64,000 bases of DNA from Sciurus carolinensis (GCF_902686445.1 NC_062222.1:130393035-130457034), one strand, 5' to 3'. Positions 44,920 to 56,914 are shown, counted from the first letter of the stretch. Numbers and translations: made by a program. Notes: generated by a model from the letters alone, not told the origin.

Positions 44920-45180
44920 GTGTTGACAAGGTTCAAGTCCACCTTTGCCACTTCCTCTGGCTGTGGCTTTGGGCAAATTATGAAAACTCTGCACCTCCCT
45001 CTACTACTCTGTACCATGAGGATGAGATGATATTGAAATCAGCCCAGAGGGATTGTTATAAGGATGAAAAAAAACAAAACCAAAAAACCACCCGATCACG
45101 TGAAGTGGTCAGAACAGCGTCTCCCGCGTGACGGACATTCAGTAAATGTCAGATAATATTCCTCATTCCCCACATGACTG
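44920..45180 (+). mobile_element. MIR SINE (sense), with an A-rich interruption
   Basis: CCACTTCCTCTGGCTGTGGC, TTTGGGCAAATTATGAAAAC and ACGGACATTCAGTAAATGTC are MIR landmarks. An A-rich run at about 45067-45090 sits between the centre and the 3' end. Confidence 0.7.
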
Positions 45181-45184
45181 CTTG

Positions 45185-45880
45185 CCACGTGTCAGGCATT
45201 GTGCCAGAAAGTGGGAGATGAGGGGCCACAGCAGCATCAGGGTCTGTAATTGGGTCCACAGTGAAAATCCCTCTCCCCTGTCACGGTTTTGCAGCAACTG
45301 AGAAAGAGCTAAGGGAATCAGCCAATGGAGAACAAAATGCTAGACTTATTATTGATGAAGTCTATGCAGATGCACATTTTTTTAGAGTGAGATTGCAAAT
45401 GGGTTTACAGATTCCCAGATCCCTGTCTAGGTCTTGATGTAGCCACGCTGCCAAAGTCTAAGTCTCCAGCCCAGACCATCTGGAAAGTGGACGTAGTAAC
45501 CATTTCCTACCTTTCTTTCTTTGCACTTAGCCATTCTGGTGTCCTCAGGCATCTCCCTCTGTGTCAGCCGAGAACTGAGACGCCCACGGTTCCCTCAGCC
45601 AGGTTGCTCTCCCCATCCCTCCCCTCTCAGACAACCCTAGACACCTGCTCCTGGCCCTTTTACGTTCACCACGTGGCTACTTGATGTCCTCTCCCACATC
45701 AGAAGGGAAAACTCCCCAAGGTGACAGAGCCTGTCTGCTTTGGCTGCCATTAAAGCCCTATGCCCAAGCCCTGTGTTCACACATAGCAGTGTCCAAAAAC
45801 TGTTTGGAGAATTTTAAGTTTCTTTCAAAGGGTTCTCCTAAGGACCAAAGAACTCAAGTATCTAAAGGACTCTTATGAAA
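45185..45880. other. Unassigned non-coding DNA
   Basis: Nothing recognised. Confidence 0.4.
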
Positions 45881-45884
45881 GGCA

Positions 45885-46305
45885 ATGCACAGGGCTGGTG
45901 AGGATTTGGAGAAATCGGAATCCTTGTACACTGATGTTGGAAGTGTAAAATGGTGCCGTGGTGGCCAGGGAAACAGAATAGAGGTTTCTCGAAAAATTAA
46001 AATCAGAATGACTGTGTGATCCAGTGAAACCCACTTCTGGGTATTCATTCAGAAGAACTGAAATCAGGATCCCTTCAAGAGCTCTTAGCTTCCTAATGTT
46101 TATTGTAGCACTATTTATAACAGCTAAGATGTGCAAACAACCGGAAAGTCTGTTCCCAGATGAACGGATAAAGAAACATGGTCTATACACATAATAGAAT
46201 ATTATTTAGCCTTAAAAAAGGTAAATCATGCCACATATGACAATACGCATGAACCTTGAAGACGTGAAATTAGTGACAGACATACTGCCTGACTCGACTC
46301 TGAGG
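45885..46305 (+). mobile_element. L1 LINE ORF2 3' end, sense (old)
   Basis: TGGTGAGGATTTGGAGAAAT, CACTTCTGGGTATTCATTCA, TTTATAACAGCTAAGATGTG and ATTATTTAGCCTTAAAAAAG follow the end of L1 ORF2 in sense orientation. The reading frame is broken in several places. Both ends are ragged, as expected of an old L1M-type copy. Confidence 0.88.
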
Positions 46306-46309
46306 TATC

Positions 46310-48540
46310 TGCAAGGATCTTACTCCTCTTACTGGTGAAGGTGAGGAGGACAAGAGAGACCAAGTCCTCAGGGCTTGAGATCCTCGCAGATCAGCTTCAC
46401 CCAGTGACCACTGCCATCAATTGGCGAATGACTGCCTCTCAGATGGAAGTAAGAGGTGGAACAAGGGACAGAAAGGGAAGAGGTCTTTTATCTACTAAAT
46501 CATTAATTATGTGAAGTCCAGAAAAGGGAGTGTGGTATGTGCTTAGAAAGCACCGAGGAGCTTCAAAAGATGCCTTAACTCTGAAGAATTTTTATGACCA
46601 TGGTTCAGGTTTTCTTCAGGATGAGCTCATAAATGAAAGGGAAGAGAAGAAAGCTATCATTAATTGAGTGCTCACAATTTCTCACGCAGTGACCTAGAAC
46701 TTTCTGTGTCCCACCTGCTCAGGGTCAGGAGGCTGTGGTTGGGCATGTTCCACATCTGACTACTGGCCCAAGGGGAGGACATGAAGTGCCTGGGGCAAAA
46801 CAAGGCTCTTGCGACTCTGTGTTCCCTTCCTATTTGGTCTTTCCTGGTAAGTATTGAAATTCACATTTGCTTGCTGCTTCTACTTGACTTACTTTATTAT
46901 TTTTTTACCTTTATGATTTTATTGTGGTAAGGATGGCAAGATGAGGCTTACTAATCTCACCACCTGGCGTGGAGGGGCAGTAGCTGGAAGCTCACCCCCG
47001 GTTCTGTCACCTGGACCTGCTCCCTCTGTGCTAAACCTGCACAGGGTGGGCAGGTGGCTGGGGTACATTGCTTGGCTTGGTGTCTCTGTGGGGAAGGAAC
47101 TCTTTGGTAGGTTGTTTCCCAGTATTAACAAAGATGTCCCCAGTGCGTAGCTGGGGTCACACAGTGTCCCCCCACACAGCTAAGGTCTAGCAGTACTGTC
47201 TGAACATCATGACACTTAGATTTCTGTTCAGAATTTCTTTTTTTCCCTTATATTTCCCATTCTTGTCTCAAAGAATGAAAACTCCTTAAGAATTGTGAAG
47301 AAAACTGACTACCAGAGAAAAACAGACCGATGGTTGCGTATGCGGAAGAGAAAAGGACACAACCCCGTTCCTGTGACCTGGAGGGGGTCCCTGCAGCTGC
47401 TCCTCTGATCTCACTGAACCAGTGGGACTTAGCGGAGCTTACCAGATCCCTGGGAGAACCCCATAAAGCTCGGGACCTCCCTCCCACTCAGCACGACTCG
47501 GCTTGCATTTTCTCTGGGCCATAGGCCCTGTCCGCCTGCCTCTGGGTCTCTCCTCCATCCTCAGTGTTCTTCTGGACTGTCCCTCCTGGCTCCTGGGTGT
47601 CTATTCCCTCCTCTGGGCTCCTGAGAGCAAGGGGACTGTGGGAAGAGTTGTGGTCTGGGGATCAGACATGCTGGTCAGGCTGCCTGCAGGGCTTGCCACC
47701 GCCACTTCCTGGCTCTGTGACCTTGACCCTTTGTTTTCTCTTCGGGTTATCACTCACTGCTCTGCTCTCTGTAAGGATTAAATGAACTCCAATGTCACAG
47801 TGCCTGTGTGGGGACGGATGGTAGTTGTGATCAGCGGGCAGCTCAGTCTTGCATCCACCGTCTGTAACTGCAGGTGCGGGACCAACTGATCTCTGGAGCT
47901 TTCCAGGTCCCAAGTCTGATTCCCAACTGCCCAACCCCCTGGGCTCTCCGTTGTCTTGCTCCCTGCTCTACTGCACCCCTGCCCCTTCCATGGGCCCCGG
48001 GTGACCCTCCCTATGGGTGCAGAAAATGCTTTCTGAGCAGCAAGACTGCAAAGACTCGTGGTGAGGGAAGATGGAGGATTCTAAAACAGGAAGTATTGGT
48101 TTCCTGAGGGAGAACAAGTCCTTCTGAATCATCAAGCTGGGACCTGAGGTGACCTTTTGGGGTGGAGCCAAGCAGACCAGCCTCTGGGACATCTGAGAGT
48201 ACCAAACACCCCTCCTGCTCTCCAATCCACTCCCTGGCCCACTGGACTATTTTCAGCTTGGAAGTCAGGTTTCATTAGCATCACGGAGGAGTCCTCTGGG
48301 TCTCCCTTATGACTGTGCAAAGAAATGAGCCTCTCCCAGGAAGGCAGGGCACTGGGAAGACAAGCAAGTCAGCCTCAGAGCCAGGGGCACGGGGGCTCCT
48401 TCCAGTCCAGCTCTGCCGCTTACCTCCTCTGGGGTTCTACTAGGTGCTTCAGCCTTCATAATCTTCTTTTTCCTAACTTGCACATTTGAGAGTAATAGTA
48501 GATTATTTTTTTGTCTAAATATGCACTTTTTTTAGCTGCT
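46310..48540. other. Unassigned non-coding DNA
   Basis: No gene or repeat recognised with confidence. Several overlapping open frames between 46919 and 48320 occur on both strands without recognisable domains. Confidence 0.4.
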
Positions 48541-48544
48541 GCCA

Positions 48545-48700
48545 ATTTTTAAAAAAAATTTTATGTGTACTGATTAGTTGTACATGACAGTAGAATGCAT
48601 TTATACATTTTGATTGGCCATACATTAATGGAGCTCAATCTCATTTTTCTGAGTATACATAGTTTTGGATCACATTGGTCTTGCAGTCATATTTTCATGG
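48545..48700 (-). mobile_element. L1 3'-UTR fragment, antisense
   Basis: TTAGTTGTACATGACAGTAG, AATGCATTTATACATTTTGA and CACATTGGTCTTGCAGTCAT are nearly the same as the L1 tail at 32442-32627. Confidence 0.85.
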
Positions 48701-48984
48701 TGGCTTTGAATATCACATGATATATTGGCACCAAGTCATGTTCATCACAATCATGCAAAGTTGAAAAATAGGTTTTGCATATGATTTTGGCTGCATTCAA
48801 AAATTGAACACTTTACAAACAAGAGAAAGTGGTATGGGGTGGTGGTTACGTGAATGTCCACTGACTGCTTTCAAAGCCTGCTTCTACCATTTACTGACGG
48901 TTGCCTTGGGTGAGTTCTTACCCACTCTTTGTCTCATTATTTTTATCAGAGGGGAAATGAATGCAGTAATGAATGGGTAAAAAA

Positions 48985-49145
48985 AATTGGTTCACTAAAG
49001 AGTGCTGATGGGTGTTGATGAATATGGTGACGTGGGAGTGTGTGGATGAGGGCCTGTGTGTGGCAGGTAGGAGAGATGATTGACGGGTCAACTGATGGAT
49101 GGATGGGCTGATCAATAGATAAGTGGGTGCTCGGATGGGTATATA
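48985..49145. repeat. Degenerate TGGA/GATG-rich tetranucleotide tract
   Basis: Interrupted GATGGATGGATGG-type units are spread over about 160 bases on the plus strand. It is a decayed microsatellite. Confidence 0.7.
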
Positions 49146-49300
49146 GAATACCTGTAGTGGTGACGTTCAAATGAACACATTAATGTAGAATGACATCTGA
49201 CATCCTGTTTTTTCAGGGGTCTTGGCTAACAATAGTGGTTTCTGAGCTTATCAGAATGCCAAGAGTCTGGGTCAGCCTTGGTGAAACCCCATGGCTAGAA

Positions 49301-49397
49301 AGTAAGGAAACAGCGAAAGGCCTGTTCTTGACCTTTAAGAAGTTCACATTCTGTTTGAAGAGCAGGCAACTTCAACTCAGTGCATCCAGTGCCACCT
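49301..49397 (+). repeat. 97-bp duplicated segment, copy A
   Basis: This starts AGTAAGGAAACAGCGAAAGG and ends ATCCAGTGCCACCT. It is matched by copy B at 50358-50455 with two substitutions and one single-base indel, so about 97% identical over its full length. The flanks do not align. Its last third faintly resembles the old L2-like phrase for 'aagttcaca...', so it may be a fragment of an ancient repeat that was duplicated locally. Confidence 0.95.
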
Positions 49398-49980
49398 CAA
49401 GGTTATAAAAGAGAGGATGGTGCAGCTCCAAGCTCCAGACTTCATACAACAAAACCCAGAGCAGGAAAGAAATGTTCTTTCTCCTCATTTGGCTGCTGCT
49501 TTTCATCTCCAGAAGACTTCAACTTTCCCTTCTTTCTCATGGGCCAGAACTGGGTCACTGGCAGATGTGATGAGATTCTGTGACATAGGCCAGTGGTGAT
49601 TTGCCCTCTGGGATTGGGCAAATTGCTTCTCAAATCAAATCATAGTATTGTTGGCGAGGAAGAGGGGGATGCCTGCTCAAGAGGCACCTGACTGCTTTGG
49701 ATCAACTTTGAGAAACAATGACACTGGTCTCAGGGGGCTAAGGTGACTAGCTATGGTCACACAGCCTGGAGGGTCAGATTCTCTGACTCCCTCTTGCTAT
49801 GTTCATTCCACATGTTGCTCCCTGTTGACTAGAAAGAACCTGAAAGGTACAGAGTATTATTTAGAGGTTAAGGGATCATGGGTCCCTCTTTTAAGAGTAA
49901 ATGTGATATTTTAGGAGGGAAATGGAAACTTGGGACTAGAAGTAAGTGCGGGAGCTTTAGGTAGTTCCTTCAATCAGCAG
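49398..49980. other. Unassigned DNA between the duplicated segments
   Basis: A MIR-like antisense phrase at 49740-49795 (GGTCACACAGCCTGGAGGGT) is the only thing recognised. Confidence 0.4.
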
Positions 49981-49984
49981 GCCA

Positions 49985-50250
49985 CTTCTTCATGTATCCA
50001 TCCATCTGTTCACCCACTCATCCATTGGTCTGTCCATCACCCATCTACCATTCCAGCCAACCATCTGGCCATTCATTTCTTCCTTCCTTTTTTATCCATT
50101 TGTTAATCTATTTTGCATCCTTTTATCTACGTGTCCTTCCATATATGAACCCACTCATCCTAGCGTCCATCAGTGGATCCATCTAGCCATCCACAGGTCA
50201 GGTGTCTTACCTGTTTCCATACCTACCCGCTCACACATTCTCTCATCCAT
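49985..50250. repeat. Degenerate CCAT-rich tetranucleotide tract
   Basis: TCCATCCATCTG-type units with many interruptions extend for over 250 bases. The C-rich strand is the plus strand here, opposite to 48985-49145. Confidence 0.75.
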
Positions 50251-50357
50251 TTCTATTTCTATTCGTCCATTGCTCTGTGCATTTTCTTTCTCCTCCTCCT
50301 CCCTCCCTGTAGCTCACCTACCCAGCCATTGCTCCTGGCTCATCATGCTAGGTTTTG

Positions 50358-50455
50358 AGTAAGGAAACAGCGAAAAGGCCTGTTCTTGACCTTTAAGAAG
50401 TTCACACTCTGTTTGAAGAGCAGGCAACTTCAACACAGTGCATCCAGTGCCACCT
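50358..50455 (+). repeat. 97/98-bp duplicated segment, copy B
   Basis: This is the second copy of the segment at 49301-49397, in the same orientation, with start points 1057 bases apart. It has one extra A in the GAAAAGG run, and ACTCTG and ACACAG where copy A has ATTCTG and ACTCAG. Confidence 0.95.
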
Positions 50456-50459
50456 GAGT

Positions 50460-51180
50460 CTCTTAATTTTGTGTGTGTAGTACTCAGGTTTAAGTGGCCT
50501 TCATGGTTGGACAAAAAAGAAGAAGTCAGTCTGGCTCTGTCTGGAGATCCACAGGGCTGTGTGGCTGCTCGGTGCCCAGGCGGAGGCCATGCAGAGCTCC
50601 TGGTCCTGATGCAGAGACCGGGTCACCCAGCACAATGTCTCTGGAATGAGCAAACACTCTTGCCGTTATTCAGATGTCTTAACACACCGAGTGCATTTGG
50701 CAAAGTGTTCTCCCTTGAATATTTAAAATCATGTTTTATTTAAGGGAAATGACTTTCATAAGTTTCTGACCTATTTGAGCTTTATATCATTGTAATATTC
50801 TTTAAGAGCCAATTCGTGTCCAATAGGCTTTTCACCTTGTTTAATGACTTTTTAAAATTCTCTTTTCTTGCAATCAAAACTGTATAAGCCAATGCGAATG
50901 CCAAGGGGTTCAAGTTCGGTTCAGAGTGCTCAAATCATGAATTCTGAGAGAATTTTAAATTGTTGAAATGAGTTCTGCTCATCTGTATTCAACTCTGAGT
51001 CCCCAGTGGGTAGCTCTCTGTGGACTCAGCATTGGGCATCATCTGAGGTTGAAGGACTGGACTCTTCACTGAACATTTCAAAACAATTTAGGCCAATCTT
51101 GCCTTATACCTATCAGTCTGTCCCAAGCAGAGATCTCGGGCTAATTCTGAACCCCTGAGAAAGAAGAATGGATGACTATG
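50460..51180. other. Unassigned non-coding DNA
   Basis: Nothing recognised. Confidence 0.4.
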
Positions 51181-51189
51181 TTAGTCTTT

Positions 51190-51345
51190 ATTATGCTGCC
51201 TTCAACTTGATCTCACTTTATATCCATAGGAGTCCTGAGCAGTAGATATTCTCTCTATGCTACTAATATAACTCAGGTTCAGAGAAGTGAAGGAAGTTGA
51301 ATAAAGTCACACAGCTAGAAAATGGCAGAGAAGGCTGTTAGGTCT
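51190..51345 (-). mobile_element. MIR SINE (antisense)
   Basis: CTCAGGTTCAGAGAAGTGAA, AAAGTCACACAGCTAGAAAA and a following TGGCAGAGAAGG are antisense MIR. Confidence 0.7.
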
Positions 51346-51349
51346 TCTG

Positions 51350-52280
51350 AAATTATTTCTTTCTGTACCCTCCTTGCTCCATAAACTCTCATTAAGATAC
51401 ATTTAGGACTCCCTCCCAGGTAGTCAGGGATTTAACATGAGCATGTTACCCCTCTGAGTCCCTTCTTAACAGTGTAGGCACTGAAGCTTCTGAAATGTTC
51501 TTTTCATTGAAACAAATACCTGAGATAATCACAATTTAAAGAGAAAGGGCTATTTTGATTCAGAGTTTGGAAGTTGATCCATTCCTTTTAGGCCTTTGGT
51601 GAGTTTGCCAGACAGTGCTGGTGAAATGTGCAGTGGAGCAAGCTGCTCACCTCTCGGCCAGGACTTGAAAGAAAGAGAAGAGCCCGCATTCCATAATCCC
51701 CTTCAAGGGCACATCCCCGTCCCTAGGGACCTAAGGACCTCGCACAGGCCCACCTTTCAGAGGTACCACTGCCTGCCTCCCAGAAGCACCACCTGTGGGG
51801 CCCAAGCCTTTGAAGCATGGAGCTTTGGGGGAGCTCCCCTTCCTCTGTCCCTTCCCTTTCTTCCTTCCCTTGTTTCCTGTTTCTCTTTTTCTTTTTTGAA
51901 TCTCACACCAAAGTCCTTGCGGCACTCCACCATTTGCCAGGACCTGCATTTGGACTGGGGGTGCCTGATATTGGCATGGAGTGTGTGCAGGCCCTGCAGT
52001 CGGGGAGAAAGAGAAGAGGAGAGTCAGGCGTTGGCACGCCTCAGTCCCCCCCGGTGAGACCCAGGTGTGTGACCTGCTCTTCCCTCCACCCCTCCTCAGC
52101 CCTGCACTCTGCTGGGTGAGGACACCCAACTGTTTTCCCAATGGTTTGTTGTCTAGACTAGAGTCACATTCCTGGATCTGTAGGCTCCTCTCCCCCCTCC
52201 AGTTCCTCCTTCTTCAGAACATGGCCCTTGCACCAGTGGTATTCACTAGTTAGAAATTCAGAATCTCAGTTCTCACTTGG
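51350..52280. other. Unassigned non-coding DNA
   Basis: A 153-codon frame at 51596-52057 is open, but so are frames on the other strand at 51731-52141. No domain is recognisable. Confidence 0.35.
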
Positions 52281-52284
52281 CTTC

Positions 52285-52665
52285 ATCTGCTTTGCATTGC
52301 TGTAACAGAATACCTGACGCTGGGTGACATATAAAGGAAGGAGGTTTGTTTGGCTCAGGATTCTGACCCATGTTGCCAGTGTCTGAGACCTCCTGGTTGC
52401 TTTAAGTCATGGCGGAGAAGCAGAGAGGAACCAGCTGTATGAAGAAGGGGAGCAAGAGAGAAAGGGAGTGGGGAGGGGCTCCCTCTTTAAAACAACCCAC
52501 TCTTACAGGCATCAACCCAGTACTTGGAGGAAAACATCAATCCATCCAAGGGTGGTGTCTCCACGGTCTAATCTTCTCTAAAGGCCCCAGCACCTCAATA
52601 CCATAACACTGGGACCAAGGTTCTGGCACATGAACTGTAGGACAGGCACTAAAATCAAACGCCAA
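52285..52665 (-). mobile_element. MaLR LTR (MST/THE1-like), antisense
   Basis: TTGCATTGCTGTAACAGAAT, ATATAAAGGAAGGAGGTTTG, AAGAGAGAAAGGGAGTGGGG and a CTTTAAAACAACCCACTC block follow the antisense MST/THE1 LTR. Confidence 0.85.
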
Positions 52666-52789
52666 CAGCAGCACCAGACTGGCTTTCCTAATCAGAGTCT
52701 GCACTCACCAGTCGGTTCTGACATACCCAAGCTGATTTGTAGGTGAGTACACATATAAGAGGTGCTGGTCTTCCTGTATCACATTAAGC

Positions 52790-52935
52790 AAATTATGTGA
52801 CCCTCCCCCATCAATCTCAGTTCACCCATCTGTAAAATGGGGAACAGAACTTTCCTCTTAGGGACATTTGAAATTATAAATATTAAAGATTTAGTTCAGG
52901 AACACAGAGTGAATATGAAAAATGCCAGTTATTAC
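52790..52935 (+). mobile_element. MIR SINE fragment (sense)
   Basis: ATTAAGCAAATTATGTGACC and TCTCAGTTCACCCATCTGTA, then AAATGGGGAACAGAAC, are MIR core text. Confidence 0.65.
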
Positions 52936-53097
52936 TATGGTTATTTAGTTTGCATGATAAGAACCAAGTTTTGCAAGCTGACTCCCGGGGTACAAAGCAC
53001 TACCTGTTTTCTTAGTGGTCCTCACACCACCTTGTGAAGCAGATGAGGAAACAGACTCAGAGCTAGTATTTATTTATTCATTCACTCATTCATTTAT

Positions 53098-53212
53098 CTT
53101 TTGAGATGGGGGTCTTGCTCTGTTGCTCAGACTGGCCTCAGACTCACGATGATCCTCCTCCCTTGGCCTCTTGGGGAGCCAGAAATGCAGACTTACACCA
53201 CTGCACTGGCTC
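53098..53212 (-). mobile_element. B1/7SL-like SINE monomer, antisense
   Basis: TTTTGAGATGGGGGTCTTGC, TGTTGCTCAGACTGGCCTCA and GATCCTCCTCCCTTGGCCTC are the antisense 7SL-derived body. A TTCA/TTTA-type run precedes it and stands for the tail. No ID half is attached, unlike the MEN copies. Confidence 0.75.
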
Positions 53213-53454
53213 AGAGCTCACATGAAAAGTCCAACTAAGGCTCCAGTTTCAGAGGGAAGCAGGGCAAAGATTCGCGCAAAGATTCCTTTGTTATCTTTAG
53301 GCAGAGACAGTTCCACGGTGGAGCAGGGATGGCGGGACGTAAGTCTACCCGATTCCTGTTTCAGGTCAGGCAGTCCTTCCATACAGAGAGCTCATCAGCT
53401 TGCCAGATGGAAGGACAAAGTTGGGTATGGCTTTTCAAATAATATAAACCCTCT

Positions 53455-53530
53455 TGACTTTTAGTAGGCATTATCATATCCATTTTATAGATAAGGCAAC
53501 TCGAAAGCAGAACTTTGGTGATTTTTTTCC
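53455..53530 (-). mobile_element. MIR SINE fragment (antisense)
   Basis: GGCATTATCATATCCATTTT followed by ATAGATAAGGCAACTCG fits antisense MIR. Confidence 0.5.
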
Positions 53531-53534
53531 CCCT

Positions 53535-54910
53535 AGAGTGTTCACTTGTAAACAGTACCACTGGGGGCAGAGAAATAACCATGAATTCTAAAGGTTGCTC
53601 CTGAGCCCTGGAAGGGTAGAATGGAGGATGGGTGTTTCTGGAACCATGCTACATGACCCTCCCCTTAGTGACAGCTCTGTGGTTGGGTCATCCTAGAAAA
53701 AATGGAAGTATAATAGCATCATCTAGTGGGTAGCATGAGAGAAACTCAATCATCCAGGCTCAAGTCTGGGTTGCTGAGCATGTGACTTGACATCCCCAAG
53801 GCTATTTCCTCCCCTCTGGAATGAGGATCTTAATACCAGTGGCTCAGACTGTTGGTTTTTCCTAATGTGCATTCTCGTCTTGCTCCTGAAGAGTAGAACC
53901 TCACTACCCAGATGACATTTTCCAGCTACTCTTGTAGCCACTAAGTATTAGCCAGTGATAAGCATACTAAAATCCCTGTGTGGGATTTTCTTTTAAACTT
54001 GTGGATCAACTCTTTTCCCTTATTCTTTGTCCTTTTCTCTCCCTGATGGATGAAATGCAGTCATAACGGCTGGAGCAACAACAGTCATTTTGGGCCATGA
54101 AGAGACTGGAGAATGAAGATCATCCAGAGTGGCTAGATAATTACGGGGACAACGGCCCTTCACCAAAGTTTCATGGGAGTTCATTCCAGGGAAACTCCTG
54201 CTCTTTAAAACTTTTTGAAGCTAAGTCAGCATAGTAGCTTACTTTCTGTCTTAGAACTTAAAGCGAGAGAGGAATAAACTTTTGTCTTAAGTCGCTCACC
54301 TTTTGATACTCCCTCACTTTTAACCAAACCTCACTCGACTATACAATGTTCTTTTTAGGGCCGTGTGAGTATTGAGAATCTTTTGTCCAATGTTCCTGAC
54401 ACATGGTAGACACCAAACAAATACCGTTGGTATTATAGTGTCACCTAGCATTGTTCATTTTACATAATCTGCAAGCTACTGAACATTCTATTAAATAAAA
54501 TTCATGTTCCAGGAAAAACCACAGCTAAAAATGGACTATCAGGTTATTCTTCATGGAGAGACTTGAAGATGGTCCCGAGCTCTATTCAGCACAAGTCCTG
54601 CTTGGAACCAAGGCTGGTCCTGCTATAGACCAGCTTCTCGATCTGCTCTGCATTGGAGGTGGCTGCTCTCCTCTCCCTAACCCAATTGGCCAGAGGTAGG
54701 AGCAGAGGCCGGGGGTCAGACCCCGCGCATTCCACCATGCTCTGGCTCCATGGTCGTGTAGGTAATGGCTCTGCTGACTACCCAGATCAGCCTAGAAGAG
54801 AAAAATTGGGGACAAAGGAGTAGGAAGGAGGAGATGGCATTTATGTAAGTCTAGTTTTTGAGACCTCAAATGGGGCCTTGTTTTTCTGCATCATTACTAG
54901 TGGGTGCACA
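53535..54910. other. Mostly unassigned; possible old LTR-type repeat at 53860-54190
   Basis: GGATGAAATGCAGTCATAAC followed by GGCTGGAGCAACAACAGTCA and CATTTTGGGCCATGAAGAGA recalls a dispersed LTR-type repeat. Nothing else is recognised. Confidence 0.35.
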
Positions 54911-54917
54911 GATTCAA

Positions 54918-55240
54918 ATATAGGTTGAACACCCCTGTTATCTGAACTACTTGGCACTGGAGGTGCTAACAATTTGGAGATGTTTTGGGATTTGGAAATA
55001 TTGCACATACATACAGATGAGATAGGACTTGAGTCTAAACAAGAAATTAATGTTCATTTCATTAGCAGTTTCTACACACAGACTGAAGGTAATTCTATGC
55101 GATATTCTTAGTGCACCTGTGTTTTGCCCGTGACCTGTCACATGAGGTCAGCTGTGGAATTGCCCACTTGTGGTGTCTGAGCAGCAATCAAAAACTTTCA
55201 GATTTTGGAGTATCTGGAACTTGGGAGTTTTAGATTAGAG
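54918..55240 (+). mobile_element. MER2/Tigger-like DNA transposon fossil
   Basis: The left end reads TAGGTTGAACACCCCTGTTA. Internal text includes GGGATTTGGAAATATTGCAC and TTGAGTCTAAACAAGAAATT, and the right side has TTTCAGATTTTGGAGTATCT. This fits a nonautonomous Tigger-group element as I remember it. The terminal inverted repeats are decayed. I am sure of an old repeat and less sure of the family. Confidence 0.65.
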
Positions 55241-55334
55241 ACGTGAATTGTGCCTCAGGAAGAAGGTACACAAAGTTCATTAAGATCTCACGCTAACTTT
55301 TCCTACTTATGCCCAAGTTTGGGAGACAGCAAGA

Positions 55335-55555
55335 ATGATGGCATTTATTGAACATCCACCGGAGTCAAGGATTCTCCATGTGGTAAATCCATAATCCAGT
55401 CCTTCTAGCATCACTGTAAAGCAAATATTGATCGTCCCCAGTTGGAGATTGGAAGAGTGCAAGCCAGGAGGGGAGAGAGAGCATCCCCCAGGGCCCAGGG
55501 TGAGGAAATACCAGACCTGGGATTCACACCAAGTCCTGACTCCTCGTCTTAAGCT
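55335..55555 (-). mobile_element. MIR SINE (antisense), near full length
   Basis: GGCATTTATTGAACATCCAC, CACTGTAAAGCAAATATTGA and CAGACCTGGGATTCACACCA are antisense MIR, with a CCAAGTCCTGACTCC end. Confidence 0.7.
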
Positions 55556-55559
55556 GTTC

Positions 55560-56680
55560 AAAACAAAGTCTCTTCAACACCTTGGAAAGGAGAACATGTT
55601 GTAAGACAACAAACTTCATTTTCCCCGGAGTAAGCCTGAGTTTCTGCCTCCCTGTGACTAACAGGGAGCATTGGCTTTCAGATCCCCGCCCACCCCTGAA
55701 GGCCTGGCTCCGCCCTCTGTGGGAGTCCTGAGTCCTCAGCACAGCACCACCCTGGATTAAATGGTTTGCTGGGCGGTGACAAGGCTGGCCTCAGGAGCCT
55801 CATCCTGCCCCGTCCCACCCCCATTCTAGCAAGCACGTCAGCCACTGCCCCATGGCCCTCCGCCTTAGGCCACCTGCCTGCTGCAGACCGGGAAAGCTCG
55901 AGCAGATTGTGGATCGCGCCTGTGACAGCAAGTGAGCAAAGCAAGGCCAGGCCACCTCTTCCAAGGACTTCTGAAGCAAATGACTTGCTGACCAAGTTTT
56001 TTCAAAAAGACAAGCCCGTACCTGGGCACTTCTGAAGGACTGCAGCAGCCTGTGCCTGCAGACTGAGCATCTGAATTCCCACGAGGGACTCATCCTGGAA
56101 CGGGGGCTACAGTTCATCCTGAGGCCGTGCGGGGATTGCAGTACGCGCACGCGCCTCTGCACCCGCCCCCTGGTCAAGCCCTGGTCAAGCTAAAACTTGC
56201 TTCACCTTCCAACAAGCAGTGAGGCTCCCCCATCCTTAGACCCGAGCTGGCCTGGTGATGTGCGTCAGCCAATGAATGGCAGAAGGCATGGAGTGTGGGT
56301 TCCAAGCCCTTGCTCACTTTTTGAAGCTTTGCCCAGTTCCAGGGTAAACAAGCCAGGGCTAGCCCTGGGATGAGGAAACTGTGGGGAGGGACAAACCACT
56401 GTAACCAAAGCCATCCCAGATCAGCTCTGCCAGCCCGCGGCTCCACTGTAGTCTCCAGGGCCATGTTTAGCAGTTATTGTTTTAAACCTGAGCATCACTA
56501 AAACACTGCAGAGGTAAAATGTGTAAGAAAAATAAAGACGGTGATAAAATCAATTAGCGAACTTGGCGATGGATAATTGTGGATCAGCAGCTGATACAGA
56601 CACATCAATGTGAACAGCTTTACAGCAGGTGACATTTGCTAAGCTCTGCTGAGTGGCAGGTCCTTGCACGCTGTACCTTG
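55560..56680. other. Unassigned GC-rich DNA with a small CpG-dense patch
   Basis: Around 56125-56170 the sequence is CpG-dense (GCAGTACGCGCACGCGCCTC). No gene or repeat is supported, although open frames exist on both strands. Confidence 0.35.
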
Positions 56681-56689
56681 TTTCATCTT

Positions 56690-56910
56690 TACAGCCCTAA
56701 ACTATCATTTCATTGAATACATACGTGGTGCCAAGTATGGAACTTCATATACATCATAAAATATAATCCCTGTACTCACCATTTGAGCTGTGTCTTATCA
56801 TTTCCACCTTATAGTAAAGAAACTGAGTCCCAGAGTTTAGGTGCATTGCCTGAGCTCACAGTTCCTGGTTGAAATGTGGAGCTCAGGTCTGCTCTAAGGT
56901 TATACCTGTG
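56690..56910 (-). mobile_element. MIR SINE (antisense)
   Basis: TCATTTCCACCTTATAGTAA, AGAAACTGAGTCCCAGAGTT and GTGGAGCTCAGGTCTGCTCT are antisense MIR in order. Confidence 0.7.
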
Positions 56911-56914
56911 TTCT

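Noticed and set aside
48985..50250. CRISPR-like or satellite array
   Set aside because: The repeated units are degenerate TGGA/CCAT tetranucleotides without regular spacers. Mammalian context makes CRISPR implausible.
51596..52057. 153-codon plus-strand open frame
   Set aside because: An overlapping 136-codon frame is open on the minus strand, there is no domain, and composition explains both.
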